Shown here one piece after another: positions 6,575 to 11,997 of a stretch of DNA of 24,376 nucleotides. The translations under genes were made by a program, and so were the position numbers. Every line of letters starts with the position of its first letter. Positions within the stretch are counted from its first letter, which is position 1. The notes under the pieces were generated by a model. The model worked only from the letters and a program-made list of their open reading frames with translations, searched no databases and was not told the origin of the DNA. The stretch lies in the NCBI GenBank assembly GCA_947624635.1, contig CANQLF010000003.1, positions 1-24,376 of the forward strand, given 5' to 3'. Source of the DNA: an uncultured Bacilli bacterium (GTDB taxonomy: Bacteria > Bacillota_I > Bacilli_A > RF39 > UBA660).

Positions 6575-6841
6575 TTGAAAAATAATATAAGTGAGAGAGT
6601 TATAAATGAAGCAAATTATATAATAGAAACAAAAAAGACGATAAGAGAGATTGCACATATTAGTAATATTAGTAAAAGTACAGTACATAAAGATTTACAT
6701 GAAAGATTAAAAAATATAGATAAAAATATGTATATACGTGTAAAAGAAATATTAAAAGAACATATTGAAATAAGACATATAAGAGGTGGAGAGTCAACTA
6801 GACAAAAATATTTAAAAAGAAAAGAAATTTTAGATATTTAG
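6575..6841 (+). CDS. spoIIID: Sporulation transcriptional regulator SpoIIID
   Basis: SpoIIID is a small DNA-binding protein that activates and represses many mother-cell genes in the switch from sigma-E to sigma-K. The 88-residue product closely follows the family: ISERVINEANYIIETKKTIR, then a helix-turn-helix IAHISNISKSTVHKDLHERL, then the basic tail IRHIRGGESTRQKYLKRK that makes minor-groove contacts. The start is TTG 6575 after a GGGGGT ribosome-binding site. Its neighbour downstream is mbl, the same pairing as in Bacillus subtilis, and a terminator separates it from the gene upstream. Confidence 0.97.
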   Translation: MKNNISERVINEANYIIETKKTIREIAHISNISKSTVHKDLHERLKNIDKNMYIRVKEILKEHIEIRHIRGGESTRQKYLKRKEILDI

Positions 6842-6906
6842 CTACAATTATTTAGTAATATATGGTAAAATAGATATGAATTTAATGCAAAAAGGAGATG
6901 ATGCTC

Positions 6907-7896
6907 TTGTTTAACAAAGATATAGGAATTGACCTTGGTACTGCAAATATTTTAATTTACATAAAAGGACAAGGTATAGTACTAAATGAACCAAGTGTAG
7001 TTGCAATAGATTCCGAAACAAAAAAAGCACTTGCAGTAGGAAGAGAAGCAAATGAAATGTTAGGCAGAACTCCTGGTAAAGTCAAAGCTATTAAACCTAT
7101 GAAAGATGGCGTAATTGCCGATTTTGAAATTACTGAAATAATGTTAAATCATTTTATTAAAAAAGTTAATGGTAAGAATTTCTTTTCAAGACCTAGAATA
7201 TTAATATGTTGCCCATCTAATATTACACAAGTTGAAAAAAATGCAATTAAAGAGGCAGCAGAAAGAACGGGCGCAAGAAAAGTATTTCTAGAAGAAGAAC
7301 CAAAAGTAGCTGCAGTAGGTGCAGGTATGGATATATCTAAACCAAGTGGAAATATGGTAATCGATATCGGTGGAGGTACAACCGATATTGCGATATTATC
7401 CCTAGGAGGTATAGTTACCTCTTCATCAATTAGAATAGCAGGTAATGCTTTTGATAATGACATTATTAAATATGTAAAAGATAAATATAAATTACTAATA
7501 GGAGATAGAACAGCTGAAGACATCAAACTTACTATAGGTACTGTCTATAAAGGAAACAAACAAGATAAAATGGAAGTTAGAGGAAGAGACCTAGTTACAG
7601 GATTACCTCACACAATTACCTTATCAAGTGATGAAGTAGAAGAAGCTCTAAGAGAAAGTGTATACGTAATAATTCATGCAACCAAAAACGTCTTAGAACA
7701 AACACCGCCAGAGTTATCTGCAGACATAATAGATAAAGGAATAGTACTAACTGGTGGAGGAGCACTAATGGATGGATTTGATAAGCTATTACAAAGTGAG
7801 CTTAAAGTTCCAGTATTTATTGCAGAAAGCCCACTAACATGTGTTGCTGAAGGTACAGGAGTACTTTTAGACAATATTCACTTAATAGATTCATAA
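6907..7896 (+). CDS. mbl: Rod-shape actin-like protein Mbl (MreB family)
   Basis: Mbl is a bacterial actin that forms membrane-associated filaments and guides lateral wall synthesis. The 329-residue product carries the actin-fold ATP motifs: phosphate-1 IGIDLGTANILIYI (residues 5-18), phosphate-2 VIDIGGGTTDIAILS and the adenosine motif GIVLTGGGALMDG. It is closer to Mbl than MreB in wording (KPRILICCPSNIT-type segment, PPELSADIIDKGIVLTGG). The frame is open from ATG 6898, but that ATG touches the ribosome-binding site AAAGGAG; TTG 6907 has correct spacing and gives MFNKDIGIDLGTAN, the same N-terminus as other Mbl proteins, so I chose it. A strong terminator follows. Confidence 0.95.
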   Translation: MFNKDIGIDLGTANILIYIKGQGIVLNEPSVVAIDSETKKALAVGREANEMLGRTPGKVKAIKPMKDGVIADFEITEIMLNHFIKKVNGKNFFSRPRILICCPSNITQVEKNAIKEAAERTGARKVFLEEEPKVAAVGAGMDISKPSGNMVIDIGGGTTDIAILSLGGIVTSSSIRIAGNAFDNDIIKYVKDKYKLLIGDRTAEDIKLTIGTVYKGNKQDKMEVRGRDLVTGLPHTITLSSDEVEEALRESVYVIIHATKNVLEQTPPELSADIIDKGIVLTGGGALMDGFDKLLQSELKVPVFIAESPLTCVAEGTGVLLDNIHLIDS

Positions 7897-7926
7897 AAGG
7901 ACAACATCAATTGCTGTCCTTTTTTG
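7895..7926 (+). terminator. Terminator of mbl
   Basis: AAAAGGACA (7895-7903) pairs with TGTCCTTTT (7915-7923) across an 11-nt loop and is followed by more T residues. It closes the sporulation and cell-shape cluster. Confidence 0.9.
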
Positions 7927-7927
7927 T

Positions 7928-7955
7928 TTGCTAAAGCATAATTTTGTGTTAAAAT
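7928..7955 (+). promoter_or_regulatory. Promoter of agrA-agrC
   Basis: TTGCTA (7928-7933), 16-bp spacer, TAAAAT (7950-7955). A start near 7962 would exclude the in-frame ATG at 7959 and agrees with ATG 8001 as the agrA start. Confidence 0.45.
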
Positions 7956-8000
7956 AAAATGGTAAATATAGGTAGTAATTTAGATTGGAGAAAAAAAGAA

Positions 8001-8729
8001 ATGGTAAACATAATAATATGTGAAGATAGTAAATACTATAAATTAAAAACCTTTGAAATTATCGAAAAATATATGAAAAAAACTAATATTAAATATCATT
8101 TATTTACTTTTGAAAGTTACACTAAAAAATTAAAAGAAATAATTAATAATCCGTTAGATGGTCATAATATCTATATAATAGATATACATTTGTCAGATGA
8201 ACAATCAGGAATAGATATAGTTAATGACATAAGAAAAAAAGATTACGACAGTCAAATTATACTTGCAACAGTATACGAAAATTTAATAAGTGAAGCTCAA
8301 AGGCTTAGACTTTCCATTCTAGGATATGTTTTTAAAATGGTTAATTACGAAAAAAACATTTTAGAACTTTTAGAAACATGTCTTAAAATATTTAAATTAA
8401 AAGGATCTGTAAAATTTCAAGTAGATAAAATTGATTATAATATGAAGTATGATGATATTATATACATAGAAGCAAATTCTAATGAAAGAAAATGTGTAGT
8501 TACTACTAAAAATGGGAGCTATGATGTTAAAAAACCTTTGTATTTTTTAGAAGAACAATTAAACAGTCGCTTCTATAAAATAAATAGGGGATGTATTATA
8601 AACAAAGATAAATTAGTAAGTTGTGACTATAAAAACAATATAATTACATTTGATAACAGCAAAAAATTAGTTGGGATGATTGCAGATAAAAAAATGAAAG
8701 GATTAAAAGAATATGTTAGAAGTAATTAA
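8001..8729 (+). CDS. agrA: AgrA-type LytTR response regulator
   Basis: This is a cytosolic response regulator that, when phosphorylated by AgrC, binds DNA through a LytTR domain. The receiver domain (1-120) has the acidic pair Glu8-Asp9 (IIICEDS) and phosphoacceptor Asp61 in IIDIHLSDEQSGIDI. The LytTR domain (about 140-242) shows DIIYIEANSNERKCVV, then FYKINRGCIINKDKLV. An upstream in-frame ATG at 7959 was rejected: the N-terminus would be 14 residues too long and would lie before the predicted transcript start, whereas ATG 8001 has GGAG at proper distance and a normal receiver N-terminus. It overlaps agrC by 17 bp. Its likely target is the agrBD promoter, but I could not find a clear pair of LytTR repeats there. 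Confidence 0.9.
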   Translation: MVNIIICEDSKYYKLKTFEIIEKYMKKTNIKYHLFTFESYTKKLKEIINNPLDGHNIYIIDIHLSDEQSGIDIVNDIRKKDYDSQIILATVYENLISEAQRLRLSILGYVFKMVNYEKNILELLETCLKIFKLKGSVKFQVDKIDYNMKYDDIIYIEANSNERKCVVTTKNGSYDVKKPLYFLEEQLNSRFYKINRGCIINKDKLVSCDYKNNIITFDNSKKLVGMIADKKMKGLKEYVRSN

Positions 8730-9996
8730 TACTTTTTTAATTGGATTAGTACAAATTGTAAGTTGTACAGTCATAGTACAGGAACTTTTAGAAAAAAAAA
8801 TAAAATTCAATATTAAAAACATAATTATATTAATAATGATGACGTTTGCAATGTTTTTAATGTTAAAATTTAATTTTGGAATATATAAACCTGTTACTTT
8901 TTTAATAATTTTAATTTTAGGTTACAAAATAATATTTGAATTAAAAACTAGTGAATCCATAATAACCAATTTTATAAGTATGTTGATAAATGTATTGAGT
9001 GAAATTATAATTGCTTTACTAATAATTTTATTAAAAGTTCCACAAAATATTATGGACAAATATTTAACCAATTCTGTTATTTCAAATATTTTATCTTTAG
9101 TATTCATTTTTATTATTGTCAATCTTTTTAAAGATAAATTAATTAAATTTAAGAAAGTACTTTTAAAAGAAAAAATAACATATATATTATATTTTGTAAT
9201 AGCTATAGGTATAACACTATTATTAAGCAAAAATGTTGGAAATTGGAAAAATAATATAGATTTTATTATAAATACTATTATTATCGTGATATTCTTAATA
9301 ATTATTTTTTCTTTATTTATTGAAAAATATAAGATGTACAAAAAAACTGAGGAATTTAACAATATGTATAAGCAAGCAGAATCAGTAAAGACTTTATTAA
9401 ATAGATATAAAAAATACAATCATGAAAATAAAAATCAACTTCTTGTAATTAGAGAAATTGCCAATGGTAATAAAAAAATAATAAAATATGTAGACTCAAT
9501 ATTAGAAGAAAATATAGGGCATGAAGATAAATGGATTAGTGAACTGTCATATATTAGCGATCCTGGAATAAGCGGATTTCTATCAGTAAAAATTAATCGC
9601 ATGATCGATAATAATATCAACGTAACCTTAACGATAAGTCCTAAAGTTAAGCAATTTAAATTTGAAAAGTTAGATTCCAATTTATATAAAAAAATTTGTA
9701 ATGTAATTGGAGTATATTTAGATAATGCCTTCGAATCAAGTATAAATACAAGAAAGAAAGAAGTGACAATTGAAATTCTTATGGATAAATTAACATTGAT
9801 ATTAATTATTTCAAATTCTTTTAAAGGAGAAATAGAATTGGATAAAATAGATGAAGAAGGATACACGACAAAAGGAAAAAATCATGGCGTTGGATTATCC
9901 TTAGTAAAAGAAATTATAGATTCAAGTGAAAAATTAGAACAAAATAGAAAAATTATAAAAGATTATTTTTTTCAATACCTTTATATAAAAAAATAA
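8713..9996 (+). CDS. agrC: AgrC-type membrane histidine kinase (autoinducing peptide receptor)
   Basis: The 427-residue product has an N-terminal membrane sensor of six or seven hydrophobic segments (about 5-205) and a coiled linker. The HPK10-class kinase core follows: phosphoacceptor His237 in RYKKYNHENKNQLLVI, N-box Asn338 in GVYLDNAFESS, and G-box GKNHGVGLSLVKEI (388-401). This is the architecture of AgrC, which senses the AgrD-derived peptide outside the cell and phosphorylates AgrA. The gene order agrA-agrC is reversed relative to staphylococci (agrBDCA), and the peptide genes are on the other strand. ATG 8713 lies inside agrA, so translation is probably coupled. The stop codon is within the left arm of the shared terminator. 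Confidence 0.92.
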   Translation: MLEVINTFLIGLVQIVSCTVIVQELLEKKIKFNIKNIIILIMMTFAMFLMLKFNFGIYKPVTFLIILILGYKIIFELKTSESIITNFISMLINVLSEIIIALLIILLKVPQNIMDKYLTNSVISNILSLVFIFIIVNLFKDKLIKFKKVLLKEKITYILYFVIAIGITLLLSKNVGNWKNNIDFIINTIIIVIFLIIIFSLFIEKYKMYKKTEEFNNMYKQAESVKTLLNRYKKYNHENKNQLLVIREIANGNKKIIKYVDSILEENIGHEDKWISELSYISDPGISGFLSVKINRMIDNNINVTLTISPKVKQFKFEKLDSNLYKKICNVIGVYLDNAFESSINTRKKEVTIEILMDKLTLILIISNSFKGEIELDKIDEEGYTTKGKNHGVGLSLVKEIIDSSEKLEQNRKIIKDYFFQYLYIKK

Positions 9997-10023
9997 AACT
10001 GATAATTAACAGTTTTATTTTTT
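9988..10023. terminator. Bidirectional terminator between agrC and agrD
   Basis: A perfect 14-bp inverted repeat, AAAAAATAAAACTG (9988-10001) and CAGTTTTATTTTTT (10010-10023), with an 8-nt loop. On each strand the stem ends in a T run, so it can stop both agrAC (plus) and agrBD (minus) transcripts. It overlaps the agrC stop and ends 8 bp from the agrD stop. Confidence 0.9.
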
Positions 10024-10030
10024 AATCAAT

Positions 10031-10159
10031 TTATCTTTCGATTAAAGATTTAGGCATTTCAGGTTCATCAATTAAGAAAAACCATGCACAACCAACTGTA
10101 CTAGTTGCAGCTGTAACTAATCCTAGTACGGCTAATGCTGAAGTTAATAGTTTAGACAT
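10031..10159 (-). CDS. agrD: AgrD autoinducing peptide precursor
   Basis: This 42-residue gene follows agrB on the minus strand after a 50-bp gap. AAAGGAG precedes two ATG codons (10165 and 10159); the second has the better 8-nt spacing and is used here, the first would add Met-Lys. The product has an amphipathic leader (MSKLLTSALAVLGLVTAAT), then STVGCAWFFLI, then the acidic tail DEPEMPKSLIER. That is the AgrD plan: leader, Cys-containing peptide core and a conserved charged tail needed for AgrB processing. AgrB should cleave after the core and link its new C-terminus to Cys as a thiolactone. In S. aureus and Listeria AgrD five residues separate Cys from the tail Glu; here there are seven, so the ring may be larger than usual. 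Confidence 0.9.
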   Translation of the reverse strand: MSKLLTSALAVLGLVTAATSTVGCAWFFLIDEPEMPKSLIER

Positions 10160-10209
10160 TTTCATTACTCCTTTCCTAAAAATATATTTTTAAATGCATT
10201 TAAAACTAA

Positions 10210-10821
10210 TTAATCATTTTGATAAACATATCTCTTATAATTGTTATATGGTAATTTAAATATTTTATATGAAATAGGTAAAATCATACCTGTTTCAATT
10301 AAAAGTGCAAAAATAATTGCATTTGATATAAATATATTTTTAGTATATAGACAAATGAAAGTATATACTAATGATGTTATAACAGTTATTTTTCTATATA
10401 TAATTCTTCTTTTTTTATGTATTAATGGGTGTTTTTCAGTATCAGCAGGTGCATATAACATAAATGATATTACACAAAATCCACATATAATTATTTTAAT
10501 TAAAATTGGAATTGTTACATTCATAGCTAACAATGGACATCCAATAAATATTATTAGAGATGATGTAAGGCAAATCCAACTTTTTTTTGCATGTATACCA
10601 TATCCAGTTATTCTAAGAATATTATAAAGAACCATTACTATTAACATTTCTTTAAATATTCCCATAATTAAAGCGATTGCAAATATGATTATCAATTTTG
10701 TAAATGTTAAATATATTGCTTCAAGGCCATACCTTATTTCAGCAAGTTTTTCATCATCATATTTTATATCGCTATTTTTTTTAATTGAATTTATACAAAA
10801 GTCTAATATTCTTTTTTTCAT
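10210..10821 (-). CDS. agrB: AgrB, membrane cysteine protease that processes AgrD
   Basis: AgrB cuts the AgrD precursor at the C-terminal side and forms the thiolactone. From ATG 10821 the product has 203 residues. It carries the catalytic pair His77 and Cys84 in GYGIHAKKSWICL, the same numbers as in S. aureus AgrB, and the conserved YAPADTEKHPL loop, with four or more hydrophobic segments between. The frame is open 32 codons further upstream (to 10917) and would add a membrane-like segment, but that region has no ribosome-binding site, while AGGAAGGAAG precedes ATG 10821 and MKKRILDFCINSI is a normal AgrB N-terminus. It is cotranscribed with agrD. Confidence 0.95.
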   Translation of the reverse strand: MKKRILDFCINSIKKNSDIKYDDEKLAEIRYGLEAIYLTFTKLIIIFAIALIMGIFKEMLIVMVLYNILRITGYGIHAKKSWICLTSSLIIFIGCPLLAMNVTIPILIKIIICGFCVISFMLYAPADTEKHPLIHKKRRIIYRKITVITSLVYTFICLYTKNIFISNAIIFALLIETGMILPISYKIFKLPYNNYKRYVYQND

Positions 10822-10961
10822 AATGTCATACTTCCTTCCTCTGCTACGATAAAAATTTATCACTAAAAGATAAGTTATAACCGCAACTAGAATAAAAGTA
10901 AAATTATTCATACACAAATAACGTTTTTTTAAAATTACAAAGTTAATATCGACAGTTATTC

Positions 10962-10969
10962 ATTATAAT
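10962..10969 (-). promoter_or_regulatory. Candidate -10 element for agrBD
   Basis: ATTATAAT contains TATAAT on the minus strand (10967-10962), followed after about 140 bp by agrB. There is no good -35 box at 16-18 bp, as expected for an activator-dependent promoter. The sequence also reads as TATAAT on the plus strand, so the direction is uncertain. Confidence 0.35.
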
Positions 10970-11024
10970 ATGACTATTCGCATGAAAAGACATTAATGAA
11001 ATAAATAATTATGATATCATCAAT

Positions 11025-11060
11025 ATGCTCTGGCGCCGCGGCTTTACAGTTAGAGTGCAT
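11025..11060 (+). promoter_or_regulatory. GC-rich structured leader of the cold-shock gene
   Basis: This stretch stands out in the AT-rich window. It holds the palindromes GGCGCC, GCCGCGGC and, just after it, TGCATGCA. ATG-CTCT (11025-11031) can pair with AGAG-TG-CAT (11052-11060) with a 2-nt bulge, enclosing a GC-rich 20-nt loop. It lies 40 bp before the csp start, inside the probable 5' untranslated region, where csp mRNAs often carry regulatory RNA. No known RNA family was recognised. Confidence 0.45.
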
Positions 11061-11100
11061 GCAGTAACAATTTTTTGAATAAGAAGGCGAGGTGTGAGAA

Positions 11101-11325
11101 GTGACAATGACTGGGATTGTTAAATGGTTTAACAACGATAAAGGATATGGATTTATTCAATATAAAGAAGACAATGATATATTCGTACACTATTCAATGA
11201 TACAAGAAGAAGGATACAAATCTTTAAATGAAGGTGATGTTGTTCAGTTTGACTTAATCGAAACAGACAAAGGATTACAAGCCGTTAAGGTAAGTAAAAT
11301 CAGTGTGAAAACTACTAATGCTTAG
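11101..11325 (+). CDS. csp: Cold-shock protein (CspA family)
   Basis: This is a 74-residue single cold-shock domain protein that binds single-stranded RNA and DNA and acts as an RNA chaperone. RNP1 is KGYGFIQY and RNP2 is DIFVHYS, inside the standard TGIVKWFNNDKGYGFI start. GTG 11101 has GAGGTG at 6 bp and is used; ATG 11107 two codons later is possible and would give the more usual MTGIVKWFN. A terminator includes the stop codon, so the gene is monocistronic. An unusual GC-rich leader precedes it. Confidence 0.96.
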   Translation: MTMTGIVKWFNNDKGYGFIQYKEDNDIFVHYSMIQEEGYKSLNEGDVVQFDLIETDKGLQAVKVSKISVKTTNA

Positions 11326-11336
11326 TGGTTTTTTTC
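11309..11336 (+). terminator. Terminator of the cold-shock gene
   Basis: AAACTACTAA (11309-11318) pairs with TTAGTGGTTT (11322-11331), including one G-U pair, with a 3-nt loop and a T run to 11335. The stop codon TAG is within the hairpin. Confidence 0.85.
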
Positions 11337-11376
11337 TTACTTTTGTGTTAGAATTAAATTAGGAAGGATGATGCAT

Positions 11377-11910
11377 ATGAAAATAAATACAAGAGGTAAT
11401 AAAATTGTTATAACTGATGGTATTAAAAATCATGTTGAATCAAAATTAAAGAAATTAGAAAAATATTTTGATAATCATGAAGATATAACTGCAAATGTGG
11501 TTGCTAAAATTAGTGGTAGAAATCAGGTGATAGAAGTAACAATACCTACTACACATTTTACGTTAAGAGCTGAAGAGGTAAATGATGATTTATATGCAGC
11601 AGTTGATCTTGTAGTAGATAAACTTGAAAGACAAATTAGAAAAAATAAATCAAGATTAGAAAAGAAATTAAAAAAAGAAAAAATAAAAGAAGTTAATTTC
11701 GATTTCGATATAGATGATATTGAAATAGATAACAATAAAATTGTTAAAAGAAAAACATATGATATGAAACCTATGAGTGAAGAAGAGGCAATACTTCAAA
11801 TGAATTTGTTATCACATACTTTCTTTATATTTAAAAATTCAAAACACGATAACATCTGTGTTTTATATAAAAGAAAAGATGGCAACTATGGTATTATAGA
11901 AATTGATTAA
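11377..11910 (+). CDS. hpf: Ribosome hibernation promoting factor, long form
   Basis: Long HPF binds the 30S decoding channel in stationary phase, and its C-terminal domain joins two ribosomes into an inactive 100S dimer. The 177-residue product has the N-terminal RaiA/HPF fold (1-95: MKINTRGNKIVITDGIKNHV, then LRAEEVNDDLYAAVDLVVDKLERQI), a basic linker and the C-terminal dimerisation domain (about 120-177: KRKTYDMKPMSEEEAILQM, then FFIFKNSKHDNICVLYKRKDG). ATG 11377 is chosen, 9 bp after GGAAGG; earlier in-frame ATGs (11368, 11371 is out of frame) sit on the ribosome-binding site. The order hpf-secA-prfB is the same as in Bacillus. Confidence 0.96.
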   Translation: MKINTRGNKIVITDGIKNHVESKLKKLEKYFDNHEDITANVVAKISGRNQVIEVTIPTTHFTLRAEEVNDDLYAAVDLVVDKLERQIRKNKSRLEKKLKKEKIKEVNFDFDIDDIEIDNNKIVKRKTYDMKPMSEEEAILQMNLLSHTFFIFKNSKHDNICVLYKRKDGNYGIIEID

Positions 11911-11921
11911 TTAAATAAAAG

Positions 11922-11958
11922 AAAAGCACATATAATCTGGTAATATATGTGTTTTTTT
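11922..11958 (+). terminator. Terminator between hpf and secA
   Basis: CACATATA and TATATGTG form a perfect 8-bp stem that extends by a G-U and A-T pairs (AAAG / TTTT), with a 9-nt loop and a run of seven T residues at 11952-11958. Confidence 0.8.
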
Positions 11959-11966
11959 GATACAAT
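11958..11966 (+). promoter_or_regulatory. Extended -10 promoter of secA
   Basis: TGATACAAT (11958-11966) is an extended -10 box. It begins on the last T of the hpf terminator. A transcript would start near 11973, just ahead of AAAGGAG and the secA start. Confidence 0.4.
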
Positions 11967-11997
11967 AGTAGTAGACTTAAAAAAGGAGAAGATGATG

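Noticed and set aside
10241..10627. 128-codon plus-strand open frame opposite agrB
   Set aside because: It is a shadow of agrB, has no ribosome-binding site and is hydrophobic only because agrB is.
10822..10917. N-terminal 32-residue membrane-like extension of AgrB
   Set aside because: No ribosome-binding site precedes it, the family starts at MKKRILDF-like sequence, and ATG 10821 has a good one.
10918..11024. LytTR (AgrA) direct repeats in front of agrB
   Set aside because: AAAGTTAAT (10939) and ACAGTTATT (10952) resemble the motif but are 13 bp apart start to start instead of about 21-22, and lie downstream of the candidate -10, so I do not call them.
11025..11066. tRNA or tRNA fragment in the GC-rich stretch
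   Set aside because: No acceptor stem, T-loop or anticodon arm can be drawn from it.
11947..11997. 17-residue N-terminal extension of SecA
   Set aside because: It starts within the hpf terminator and before the promoter -10 box; ATG 11998 matches the SecA N-terminus and ribosome-binding site.
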